DNA of 64,000 bases from JACOND01 sp965202795 (GTDB lineage: Bacteria > Bdellovibrionota > Bdellovibrionia > Bdellovibrionales > UBA1609), in contig OZ241848.1 in the NCBI GenBank assembly GCA_965202795.1, positions 62,001 to 126,000 on the forward strand, read 5' to 3'. How positions within the stretch are numbered: position 1 is the first letter of the stretch; every line of letters starts with the position of its first letter. The notes under the pieces were generated by a model. The model made no database searches. It had not been told where the DNA came from and worked only from the letters and a program-made list of their open reading frames with translations. Shown one piece after another: positions 24,336-33,700 of the stretch. Made by a program: the position numbers and the translations under genes.

Positions 24336-25982
24336 TCATGGCTTCTCCCCACCTGCCGGCCGCCCCATAATTTGCGCTTTAATCAGGAAAACAGCTTGCC
24401 GGCATTTTCTCAGCCAGTTTGCGAAGACAGGTCCAGACTCCCTTTTCGGCTGGCTGGAGAGAGTCAGAAGTTTTGGCCGGCCGGGGAGCTGTTTTTTCGG
24501 CGCGCTGTCTCCGCTTATAAGAGGCTGAATTTTTTTCAGAAAAGGATAATTGCGCCGCTTTGCGGCCAGAGATATAACGCGCTCCCTCTCATTTGGCTTT
24601 AGGCGCAAAAACCCTTCATTTTGCTCTAAAAAATCAGCTAATTTTCGAAAGTCAGAGTCAACGGCCAATTCCAGATAAGACTGTCCATGCCGGTTTCGAT
24701 AGGACATATCCGCCCCGCCGGCTCTGGCAGCGTTTAGAGCTGTTTTTTCATCACCGGCGTCTATTGCCAGATGAAGGCAGGTTCGGCCCGCGCTGTCTTC
24801 GCGATCCCAGTCAATAGACGATCCCCATCGGCTAATCAGGCCTTGGCTTATTGCGTTTCGTCTCATTATGGCAGCAGCCAAAATTGTTTGCCCTTTAGAG
24901 TTTTGCGCGTTTAAATCAGCGCCCTCTTCAATCAGCTGAAAAAACAGTTTTTTCCATTTTTTGGCTTCTTTGGCGCTGTCGCAGGAATGGCAATAAACCC
25001 GCCTCGTTTTTTGCGCAGCGCAGCGCTTTTCTGGAGGGCATGTTCGGGGTCCGCGGGACATATCATGCTGCCCAAACGGCCCCGCCCAAGGATTCCGCCA
25101 TGACTGCGCCTCAAGGCTGGTTATTATATCAAAAATCATCCAGAGCAATGTCTTTCCTGTGGAGCTTGTCCTGTTCAAATTAATTTTCCCATGCCTGCGG
25201 AGCATGCTGAAAGCCGCAAAGTTATCCGGCCGCCATGGCTGCGATCGGGAGCGGAGCTGAACCGGGAAGAAGGCTGATCTCTGCTGGAGAAGCATCTCAG
25301 CCGGCGGCAGGAGATCGGGGCCGGAAGCCTCAGGGTCAGCGCCGTTTTTCAGCAAAAGCGCGGCGCTTTCCGGCAGATAAAGAGCCATTTGCAGGGGAGT
25401 TCCCCTGTGGCTGTAAACAGGGGGCGGGCCGCCTGGCGCGGAGGCGCTTTGCGCGTTATTTATGGATTGTCTGATTTTTGGATCCCGAAGCAGCAGCTCA
25501 AGCGTTTTCCCAAGCTCCCGGTCTGCTGTGAACAGCTGCTGTCCATGGACAATGGAGACAAGCGCGCCTCGAATCGCCTGATGCAAAATATCTGGATCTG
25601 GATTTGCGCGGCCGCCCTCTATTTCCGCTTTCACAGCCTCATAAGCGGTTTTTATCAGAAAGAACACAGCTCCTGCCTCAGGAGAGGGGTTGCGGTCAGG
25701 GTGCCACTGAAAACTCTTTTTTATGTAAGCCTTTCTCGCCTCATTTAAAGAGGCGCCTTTCGAGATTCCAAGAACTGAGTAAGGATCTGACAGATGCTGC
25801 TCTGCCAGGCCCGGCAGGCCTGAAGCGCCGGGATTTTCTAAAAAAGAAACGGCCCTGGAGCTTAAGGCGCCTGGAGCGGCAAAATCTGTTAAGCCGGCGG
25901 CGCGCGGGTTTTTAAAATCAACAGGCTCAGCGCCGAAGGCCGCCGGGACAAGCCAAATGGCAAAAAACAGGCGCGTCTTCAT
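24336..25982 (-). CDS. Exported J-domain ankyrin repeat protein
   Basis: A 548-residue protein with an N-terminal signal peptide (MKTRLFFAIWLVPAAFGAEP). One J domain lies at about residues 66-125 with the HPD motif intact (FQWHPDRNP). Ankyrin repeats follow from about 190 to 475, for example GADLNAQNSKGQTILAAAI and AGRTCLHLAIDAGDEKTAL. A Cys-containing insertion (KTRRVYCHSCD) interrupts the ankyrin region. Domain pairing and export match the adjacent gene 22145-24100, so the two are probably paralogous or functionally linked. Ankyrin plus J domain in a secreted protein suggests an effector that engages eukaryotic proteins, but a role in the bacterial envelope cannot be excluded. Confidence 0.8.
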   Translation of the reverse strand: MKTRLFFAIWLVPAAFGAEPVDFKNPRAAGLTDFAAPGALSSRAVSFLENPGASGLPGLAEQHLSDPYSVLGISKGASLNEARKAYIKKSFQWHPDRNPSPEAGAVFFLIKTAYEAVKAEIEGGRANPDPDILHQAIRGALVSIVHGQQLFTADRELGKTLELLLRDPKIRQSINNAQSASAPGGPPPVYSHRGTPLQMALYLPESAALLLKNGADPEASGPDLLPPAEMLLQQRSAFFPVQLRSRSQPWRPDNFAAFSMLRRHGKINLNRTSSTGKTLLWMIFDIITSLEAQSWRNPWAGPFGQHDMSRGPRTCPPEKRCAAQKTRRVYCHSCDSAKEAKKWKKLFFQLIEEGADLNAQNSKGQTILAAAIMRRNAISQGLISRWGSSIDWDREDSAGRTCLHLAIDAGDEKTALNAARAGGADMSYRNRHGQSYLELAVDSDFRKLADFLEQNEGFLRLKPNERERVISLAAKRRNYPFLKKIQPLISGDSAPKKQLPGRPKLLTLSSQPKRESGPVFANWLRKCRQAVFLIKAQIMGRPAGGEKP

Positions 25983-26137
25983 TTTTTTCTCCTTATTTAT
26001 ATGCCCCCGGACAGCATTGGCTGTTTTAACGCCGGCTTGAAACTTCAGGCGCCGGCCCCTAAACCTCAGCCTTTTGACGGCAAACTGAAAGCATTAAGCG
26101 CGCCAACAGAGCCTGAAAAATCAGGCAAGGCCCCGCA

Positions 26138-26166
26138 TAAATAATTGACAGGCAGGCTGCTGTCAA
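26138..26166 (-). promoter_or_regulatory. Sigma70-type promoter with overlapping inverted repeat, upstream of the J-domain ankyrin gene
   Basis: Minus strand: TTGACA (26161-26166), 17-base spacer, TATTTA (26138-26143). A 7-bp inverted repeat TTGACAG/CTGTCAA (26145-26151 and 26160-26166) sits across the -35 and spacer and could be an operator. The leader to ATG 25982 would be about 150 bases. Confidence 0.5.
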
Positions 26167-26271
26167 GCGGTTTCTTAAAAAAATCTTAAAAAACCTTAAA
26201 AGCCAGAATGTATAAATATAATGATGATTTTTCGGCGGGCGCGGGGGGGAGCTTCAGAAGAGCCAATGGCT

Positions 26272-27792
26272 TTATAAATCTTTCAGCCGGGCCGCGGCCA
26301 GGGCGCTGACCTCCCGGCTGGAGGAGTTTTTCAGCCTCTCCAAAATCGCCCGCGCTCTGGCTGGCGCGCTTTCGGCAAGCTCAAAGGCTGTGATGACAAC
26401 AGCTTTCCGCGCCTCTGAATCCCCGGTTTTTTCGATATGCTCCAGCAAATCATATCCCCGGCGGCGAAGCTGAGGCTTTAATCCCGCCAGGGCCCGGGCG
26501 GCATGAGCCCGCATCTCTGAATCTTCATGATCCGCGTATCTTTTAAGCAGCTCCAGCCCCTCTGGATCTCCTGACTCCGCGGCGGAATAAGCAATGCGCA
26601 TCCTGACAGATTTGTCCGCGTCATTTTCCATCTTTTTTAATATCTCCATCCCGCCCTTTATTTTTTTGGCTGTATCGGCTGCAAGCGCCCTTGTTTCCGG
26701 CAGGCTGTCCCTGTGAAACCGCTCCAAAACCTCAAGCCCTCTTTCCTCTGTCAGGCCAGGGGCTTTGTTTATGGCGGCTGTCTGCAGCCTGGCGCGCGCC
26801 GCCCCGCTTTCTGAGCGGGCGGCCTTTTCAATTCCATCAAGCGCGAGGGCAAACACATAGTTTTCAGGGTCCTCCATGCCGGCCAGCAAAAGGGGAAAGG
26901 CCGGCGGGCCGATGCCAGGGGCGGCAAACATGACCTGCCCGCGGGCGTAATAATGAGGGTCTTTTGCGCCCAGCTCCAGAATAGGAAGCGCCAGCTCCCC
27001 CATCCGCGAGGCGCCTTGAATGATGGCCGCCCGGACAAAGGGAGGCTCAAGCCCATGCTCCAGACTATGCGGGTCGCGGGGAGGGCGGGCAATGGCCTCC
27101 TCAATCCCGGCCTCAAGCCGCTCCCGCATCAGAGGAAGAAACTCTGGATCGCCCAAATCGCCGGCCATCAGATAAGCCGCTGTCCGAACCCACGGGGGGC
27201 GGGAGGGGGCGGCGGCTTTTTTCAGCTCCTCAGCGGCTTTTTGATAAAGCGCGGGGTTTTTTGTTTTTAAAGGCTTCAGCTTTTGGGCAAAGGCGGCATA
27301 AAGGGGCTCCCTGATTTGCCGGCTCCCGGCAAAAATCTCCTTGAGCTCTTTTAGAATGCCCGCTTTGGCGGCGCCTTGATCCCGGGCGGCTTTCGCGTCA
27401 GGCCGCCGGGCGCATCCCCTGGACGCCAAGATGTGTTTTAAACGGCCCCGCCCGCCGCAGCGCGAAACAGCCGGAGAGGCCCGCTCCCCGGCTAAGGCTT
27501 CCTGAGCCAGGCGCTGAGCCGGCAGATCCAAAGCTTTTGCATCCCCCAGATATTCATCAATGGCCAGATGGCCGCCCTGGCGCTGACTGGGCATGGCTGG
27601 CCCTCTCTCCGCCTGCCAAAAACCGCCCCTCCACACAGCGGAGAGACCAAGAAGCAAACCAGCCAAAAGGCAAAAAGCGCCCGCCTTCAGCGCCCGGCCT
27701 GAGCCGCCCAAAAAAACCGGGCGGCGGATTTGGCTCTGGGCTTTTTTGTCCATGCCTTTTTTGCCGATGTCTTCAAAAAATGAAAATTCCAT
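26272..27792 (-). CDS. Membrane-anchored HEAT-repeat protein
   Basis: ATG 27792 has an AAGGAG site. A transmembrane helix (AGAFCLLAGLLLGLSAVW) spans about residues 36-55, giving a type II anchor. The rest, in the periplasm if so, is rich in HEAT/PBS-lyase-type repeats: DPENYVFALALDGIEKAAR, DADKSVRMRIAYSAAESGD and SEMRAHAARALAGLK. Such repeats serve as protein-binding scaffolds; no enzyme motif is visible. It is divergent from scoB/speA. An alternative start is the Met 13 codons downstream (MDKKAQS), still before the membrane helix. It resembles the other HEAT-like exported protein of this window in style but is not obviously a duplicate. Confidence 0.75.
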   Translation of the reverse strand: MEFSFFEDIGKKGMDKKAQSQIRRPVFLGGSGRALKAGAFCLLAGLLLGLSAVWRGGFWQAERGPAMPSQRQGGHLAIDEYLGDAKALDLPAQRLAQEALAGERASPAVSRCGGRGRLKHILASRGCARRPDAKAARDQGAAKAGILKELKEIFAGSRQIREPLYAAFAQKLKPLKTKNPALYQKAAEELKKAAAPSRPPWVRTAAYLMAGDLGDPEFLPLMRERLEAGIEEAIARPPRDPHSLEHGLEPPFVRAAIIQGASRMGELALPILELGAKDPHYYARGQVMFAAPGIGPPAFPLLLAGMEDPENYVFALALDGIEKAARSESGAARARLQTAAINKAPGLTEERGLEVLERFHRDSLPETRALAADTAKKIKGGMEILKKMENDADKSVRMRIAYSAAESGDPEGLELLKRYADHEDSEMRAHAARALAGLKPQLRRRGYDLLEHIEKTGDSEARKAVVITAFELAESAPARARAILERLKNSSSREVSALAAARLKDL

Positions 27793-27824
27793 GAAGCTCC
27801 TTCTGAGCCGCCGCCCCCGCAATC

Positions 27825-27858
27825 ATTATACCATTTTTCAGCCCTCTGCCCGGCTGAA
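27825..27858 (-). promoter_or_regulatory. Extended -10 promoter with operator-like inverted repeat before the HEAT-repeat gene
   Basis: Minus strand: TGGTATAAT (extended -10; TATAAT at 27825-27830), 33 bases before ATG 27792. No good -35 is present. Instead the inverted repeat TTCAGCC/GGCTGAA (27837-27843 and 27852-27858) covers that position, suggesting a regulator-dependent promoter. Confidence 0.45.
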
Positions 27859-28038
27859 TGCCATTCAACATCCTGAATCAGCTGTTTATAAAGAAAAAAG
27901 CATTCAGCGCCGGCTCAGCGGCGGATGTTGCGCTGAGCGCGGCGGAAATTTCCGGCTCAAGCAAAAAAAAAGCGGGATTTTTTTTAACAAAACCAGTATA
28001 ACTTGGTTCATGAGCCTTTGTTTTTGGAGGGGATAAGC

Positions 28039-28695
28039 ATGCCGATGGACCGCCATCAAATCGCCCGCAGAATTGCCAGGGAGATTCAGCCTGGCTTTGT
28101 TGTGAACTTAGGCATAGGGATCCCCACGCTGGCCGGGAATTACATCTCCGGCAGGGAAAACATTCTGCTCCAGAGCGAAAACGGCCTGCTGGGGCTGGGG
28201 CCTTTCCCTTTAAAGGGGGAGGAGGATCCTGACCTCATCAATGCGGGCAAGCAGACTGTGACCGCTGTCCGCGGGGCCAGCTTTTTCTCCTCAGCCGAGA
28301 GCTTTGCCATGATCCGCGGCGGCCATGTGGATTTGAGCGTTCTGGGCGCCCTGCAGGCGGATCAGGAAGGCTCAATCGCAAACTGGATGGTCCCGGGCAA
28401 AATGGTCAAGGGCATGGGCGGCGCCATGGATCTTGTGGCGGGGGCAAAAAAAGTGATTGCCGCCATGCTCCACAGGGACAAAAACGGCCGCTCCAAGCTG
28501 AAGGCCAAATGCGATTTGCCGCTGACAGGGGTCCGCTGCGTCCATAGAATTGTCACGGACTTGGGGGTTTTTGATATCATTCCTGAGGGGTTTCTTTTGA
28601 GAGAGCTGGCCCCCGGCGCGACCGCCAATGAGGCCGCCGCGGCCACAGAGGGGGATTTGAAAATTGCCAAAGATGTCCGGGAAATTGTTTTTTGA
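28039..28695 (+). CDS. scoB: 3-oxoacid CoA-transferase subunit B
   Basis: Beta subunit of a succinyl-CoA:3-ketoacid (or acetoacetate) CoA transferase, which activates acetoacetate during ketone-body or amino-acid catabolism. The catalytic Glu is in LLQSENGLLGLGP near residue 46. LGIGIPTLAGNYI and GGHVDLSVLGALQAD are family motifs. The 218 residues are complete. ATG 28039 has the GGAGGGG site. Subunit A, normally directly upstream, is absent: upstream is a divergent gene. The A subunit must be encoded elsewhere or lost. Arginine decarboxylase follows after 26 bases, an unusual pairing probably reflecting simple co-transcription. Confidence 0.9.
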   Translation: MPMDRHQIARRIAREIQPGFVVNLGIGIPTLAGNYISGRENILLQSENGLLGLGPFPLKGEEDPDLINAGKQTVTAVRGASFFSSAESFAMIRGGHVDLSVLGALQADQEGSIANWMVPGKMVKGMGGAMDLVAGAKKVIAAMLHRDKNGRSKLKAKCDLPLTGVRCVHRIVTDLGVFDIIPEGFLLRELAPGATANEAAAATEGDLKIAKDVREIVF

Positions 28696-28721
28696 CCTTG
28701 TTATTTTAGGGGGGCCGCGCA

Positions 28722-30659
28722 ATGCCTGAAAGCCAGCCAAAACCCGCCGCCGGCAGCCGCCGGCCAGACTGGGACATTGTCAAAAGCGCCAGCCTTTACG
28801 GCATTGACTTTTGGGGCCGCCCCTATTTCAGCATTAACAATTTTGGCCATGCCCAGGTCCATCCCAAAGGCGCCGGATCGCCCGCTCTGGATTTGCTGAA
28901 AATCACAAGAGAGCTGCGGGAAAGAGGCGCCCGCCTTCCCCTGCTGCTGCGGTTCCCGGACATTATCCGCGCGCAAATGCGGGAGCTGCGCCAGCGCTTT
29001 GAAAAAGCCGCTCGGGAGCAGTCCTACAAAGGCAAATATTACGGCGTGTTCCCCATCAAAGTCAATCAGCAGAGGCATATTATAGAAGACATTGTCCGGG
29101 CCGGCCAGGACCGCCAGTTCGGCCTTGAGGCGGGAAGCCGCCCGGAGCTTTTGATAGCCCTTGCCCTTATGGACAATCCAAAGGCGATGATCATCTGCAA
29201 CGGCTTTAAGGACAAAAGCTATGTGGAGCTGGCCCTGCTTTCGCAAAAGGCCGGCAAAAACATTTTTATTGTCGTTGAAAGGCTGCGGGAGCTGAGCATG
29301 ATTTTTGAGATGGCCGCCAAAATCGGGGTCCGCCCGCAGACTGGCTTTCGGCTGAAGCTTCAGGCGCGGGCAGAGGGCTTTTGGGAAAAAAGCGGAGGCA
29401 GCGGATCCAAGTTTGGCCTCAGCTCCTCTGAGCTGATTGCCGCTGTAAAATATCTGAAAAAAGAAAACAGCCTGGACTGCGCCAGGCTGGCGCATTTTCA
29501 TATTGGCTCTCAAATCCCCTCTATTCAGTCCATTAAGTCCGCCATCAAAGAGGCTGCCCGCCTGATGACAGAGCTTTATCTTATGGGGTGCCCCATAGAG
29601 TATATGGATGTCGGCGGCGGGCTGGGCGTGGATTATGACGGATCAGGCAGCGCCAGAAGCTCCACAAATTACGATGTTCAGGAATACGCCAATGACATTG
29701 TGTTTGGAATCCAAAGCGTCTGTGACGAAAAGTCCATCCCCCATCCTCACATTATCTCTGAATCCGGGAGGTTTTTGGTGGCGCAAAGCTCTCTGCTTAT
29801 CTGCGATGTTTTGGACAGCAGCGCGCCAAAAAGCGGGCGGAGATCCCTGGCGCCAAAAAACAGCCATCCCTTTTTAAGGGAGCTTTGCGATATTTGCAAA
29901 AACATTCCGGCCATATCATATAATGAGAGCTTTAACGACCTGGTCGGAAAAAGAAAGGAGATGCAGCAGCTTTTTGTTTATGGGGTTTTGTCTCTGAAAG
30001 AGCTGGCCGAAGCCGAAAAAATTTACTGGCAGGCTGTCCGCGATCTGAAAGATCTGACAGAGGGCAAAGAGGATTTTGAGGATATTTTTGAGCCTCTGAA
30101 GCAGCTTTCGGCTGAAACCTATTTCTGCAATTTTTCTGTTTTTCAGAGCCTGCCGGATTCCTGGGCTTTGTCGTATATATTTCCGGTCATGCCTCTGCTC
30201 CGCCTGAATGAAAAGCCCGGCCGCCGGGCCCGGCTTGCGGATCTGACCTGCGATTCAGACGGGCAGATATCAAACATTATTGATTACACAACATGGAAAG
30301 CGGAGCCGCATCTGCCTGTCCATAAGCTCCGCCCCGGCGAGAGCTATCTTATAGGGATCTTTTTGACGGGCGCCTATCAGGAGATTTTGGGCGATCTGCA
30401 TAACCTGTTTGGGGACACAGACGCAGCGCATATCCGGCTGGAGGATGGCGGCGGCTACTCTGTGGAGCATTTGGTGGACGGGGATTCCATTTCAGAGGTT
30501 TTGGAGTATGTGGAGTTTCACAGAAAGGATCTTTTGGGCCGGATGAGGCGGCGCGCGGAGGAGGGTGTGAAAAAAAACAGGCTTTCGCGGAAAGAGGCCG
30601 GCTTTCTTCTCCAAAAATTTGAGGAAAGCCTAAGCCAGTATACTTATTTAAATCCCTGA
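28722..30659 (+). CDS. speA: Biosynthetic arginine decarboxylase
   Basis: PLP enzyme (alanine-racemase-like barrel fold) converting arginine to agmatine for polyamine synthesis. The 645 residues match SpeA. The PLP Lys lies in GVFPIKVNQQRHI near residue 112, the substrate/phosphate segments in HFHIGSQIPSI and MDVGGGLGVDYDGS, and HIISESGRFLVA is conserved. The Cys of the second active-site motif is expected near residue 525 (equivalent segment EILGDLHNLFGDT is present). ATG 28722 follows scoB closely. No agmatinase or agmatine deiminase is in view, so the next step of the pathway is unknown. It converges with uvrA. Confidence 0.92.
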   Translation: MPESQPKPAAGSRRPDWDIVKSASLYGIDFWGRPYFSINNFGHAQVHPKGAGSPALDLLKITRELRERGARLPLLLRFPDIIRAQMRELRQRFEKAAREQSYKGKYYGVFPIKVNQQRHIIEDIVRAGQDRQFGLEAGSRPELLIALALMDNPKAMIICNGFKDKSYVELALLSQKAGKNIFIVVERLRELSMIFEMAAKIGVRPQTGFRLKLQARAEGFWEKSGGSGSKFGLSSSELIAAVKYLKKENSLDCARLAHFHIGSQIPSIQSIKSAIKEAARLMTELYLMGCPIEYMDVGGGLGVDYDGSGSARSSTNYDVQEYANDIVFGIQSVCDEKSIPHPHIISESGRFLVAQSSLLICDVLDSSAPKSGRRSLAPKNSHPFLRELCDICKNIPAISYNESFNDLVGKRKEMQQLFVYGVLSLKELAEAEKIYWQAVRDLKDLTEGKEDFEDIFEPLKQLSAETYFCNFSVFQSLPDSWALSYIFPVMPLLRLNEKPGRRARLADLTCDSDGQISNIIDYTTWKAEPHLPVHKLRPGESYLIGIFLTGAYQEILGDLHNLFGDTDAAHIRLEDGGGYSVEHLVDGDSISEVLEYVEFHRKDLLGRMRRRAEEGVKKNRLSRKEAGFLLQKFEESLSQYTYLNP

Positions 30660-30679
30660 CCGGCGCTGCCGCATATATG

Positions 30680-30716
30680 AAGCGCGGGCGCAAATATTAT
30701 AAGCGCTTTTTTTTTC
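30680..30716 (+). terminator. Possible intrinsic terminator for speA
   Basis: AAGCGC (30680-30685) and GCGCTT (30703-30708) could pair, followed by nine T. The stem is short and the loop 17 bases long, and the site overlaps the last codons of convergent uvrA. Confidence 0.3.
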
Positions 30717-33700
30717 GGTTTTTGGGGGCCGGCCGCATTTTCCGGCTGGACTTTGCTCTGGATTTTGCCAGGAGGGTTTTTCCGCCGCGAAGCTTTTTTT
30801 TGGAGGCTGCTTTGAGCCGCGCGGGGAGCCGGGCGGAGGCTTTTGCCTTTCGGGAGGTTTTTTTTAGCGAAGGTTTTTTTTGAGGCCTGGCTTTTTTAAG
30901 ACGGGCTTTTTTGGACTGAGCCTTCTTGAGACGGGAAGCTTTAGGACCGGCTTTTTTGAGACGGGATTTTTTGAGACGGGAAGCTTTAGAACTGGCTTTT
31001 TTGGACTGAGCTTTCTTGAGACGGGCTTTCTTGAGACGGGAGCCTTTAGGACTGGCTTTTTTAAGACGGGCTTTCTTGAGACGGGAGCCTTTAGAACTGG
31101 CTTTTTTGGACTGAGCTTTCTTGAGACGGGAGCCTTTAGAACGGGATTTTTTAGAACGGGCTTTCTTGAGACGGGAGCCTTTAGAACTGGCTTTTTTAGG
31201 ACGGGCTTTTTTAAGCCGGGATTTTGTATCTGGGCTTCCCGCTTTTGAAGGCGGCTTTTGGCTCTGGCCAATGGCGGCGGCGGCTCCCTCTTCCGCAGAG
31301 GGAATGTCCAGAAGCAAAAGCTCTGTCTTTTTCGGGGCCGGCCGGCCCGCAGCCCCGCTTTCAAAAAAGCTTTTCAAATACCGCCCGGTATGGCTTTTGG
31401 AGTTTTTTGAAACCTGCCTTGGCGTCCCTTCGGCTGCAATGCTCCCGCCCCTTTCGCCAGCCTCAGGGCCCAAGTCAATCAGATAATCACAGGATTTCAG
31501 CGCGTCCAGATTGTGCTCTATGACCAAAATTGAGTGCCCCTGCCTCTTCAGCTCCCGCAGGATCTCAATCAAGCGGGCCACATCATGAAAATGAAGCCCT
31601 GTGGTCGGCTCATCCAAAATGTAAAGCGTGTGGCCCTTGTTTTTTTTGGCCAGCTCTTTGGCCAGCTTGAGCCTTTGGGCCTCCCCGCCGGAAAGCGTGT
31701 TTGAACCCTGCCCCAAAGTCAAATACCCCAGGCCCATGTTTTTCAAAAACTTCAGCCGGTAATGAATATGAATGTGGTTTTTAAAAAACTCCTCGCTTTC
31801 CGCCACAGTCATCTCCATAATATCGGAAATGCTTTTCCCTCTGTAAGTGACGGCCAGGATCTCCGGCTGGAATCTTTTTCCCCCGCAAAACTCGCAGACA
31901 GTAAACACATCGGGCAGAAACCGCATCTCCAGCTTGTTAAAGCCTGTGCCCATGCATGGCTCGCAGCGCCCGCCATGTATATTGAAGCTGAAATGCCCCG
32001 CGCCGTATCCCCGCGCCCGCGCCTCCGCTGTCTGCGCAAAAAGAGACCTTATCATGTGAAAAATTCCCATATAGGTCACAGGATTTGACCGGGGGCTTTT
32101 CCCAATGGGCTTTTGGCTGATTTTAAGGGCCCGCTCAATATGCTCCAGGCCGCTGACCGCCTGGCAAAGCCCCGCCAGAGGCGCGGTTTTGCCAGAGGCG
32201 CTGTTTCCCCCCCCGCCGCGCGGGCCGCGGCCCTTAAAAAAGCGGGACCCCTCTCTTAAGCTGGCCTCTAAAATGGGATAGACAGTGTCAGTGATCAGAG
32301 TGCTTTTGCCGCTTCCGGAAACGCCGCTTATGCCCACAAGGCATCCCAGGGGAATATTGACATTGATGTTTTTCAGGTTGTTCAGGCTGGCCCCTTTTAA
32401 GCTGAGGACAGGCTCGCGGCCTGTGTAAGAGCTTTCATAATAAGGAATGGTTTTTTTGCGCGACATATAGGCGCCCGTCAGGCTTTTGGGGTTTTTTTTG
32501 ATTTCTGAGGGCGCGCCCTCCGCCACCACAAAGCCGCCATGGACGCCCGCCCCCGGCCCCAGATCGATGATTTTGTCAGCCCGGCTTATGCTTTCCTCGT
32601 CATGCTCCACAAGGACAACAGTGTTGCCGCGGTCCCGGATGCTTTTTAGAGTGTCCAAAATGCGGCTGTGATCTTTGGGGTGCAGGCCAATGCTCGGCTC
32701 ATCTAAAACATACAGGGCGCCGATAAGCGGCGAAGACAGCTGGGAGACCAGCCGCAGCCTTTGCGCCTCCCCTCCGGACAGGCTGGAAAGCGCCCTGTCC
32801 AGGCTTAAATAGCCAAGGCTCAGCTCTTTGAGAAAAGACAGCTGATCCAAAAGCGGCGCGGCGATTTGCTCAAAAATCTTCTGTTTTATGCCTGTGAATT
32901 TCAGGGATTTAAAAAAGCGGCGCAAATCCTCTGAGGGCATGGCGCTGACTTCGGCGATATTCCGGCCCTGGATCCTCACCTGAAGAGCATCGCCGCAGAG
33001 CCGGGCGCCATGGCACTCCCGGCAGATTTTTTTTGCCTCATCCTCATCCGCCTTTTCCTCCCCGTCCAGGCCGGCCAGGCCTGTCCCGTTGCAGGCGCCG
33101 CAGGCGCCCTGCGGGCTGTTGAAGCTGAACAGCTTGGGATCCATGTCCAGGAAGGAGTAATCGCACTTTGGACAGGAAAGATGCAGGGAGAAGCTTTTTC
33201 GGAGGCTCCCGCTTTGGGTTTCAATTTGCGCGCGCCCCTCGCTGAGCGAAAGGGCTGTCTCCATGGCTTTTTGGATTCTTTTTTGATGCTTGGGGGAGGC
33301 GGTCAGATGGTCCAAAAGAACCTCAATGTTGTGCTCTTTTTTCGGCTCAATGCTGAGGAAGCCGCCCAGATCTTTCCACTGGCCGTCAATCCGCGCCCTG
33401 TCAAACCCCAGCGAGAGGCAGTGGCTCAGCTCTTTGGCAAAGGAGCCTTTTTTGCCGCGGGCTATGGGGCTGAGGATCATGACAGGCTCGGCAGCCGGGG
33501 ATTTGAGAATTTCATGCAGGATTTCCCCCCCGCTCTGGCTTTGAAGCGGCATTTTGTGAGCGGGGCAGAGCGCCTCGCCCAGCCGGGCATACAAAAGGCG
33601 GAGAAAATCGTAGGCTTCTGTTACAGTGCCCACAGTGGAGCGGGGGTTAAACGACACGGTCTTCTGGCTGATGGCAATGCTCGGAGACAGCCCGTAAACC

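Noticed and set aside
30880..31248. 122-residue plus-strand ETGFFRTGFF-type repeat protein
   Set aside because: Antisense reading of the UvrA basic tail, no start site.
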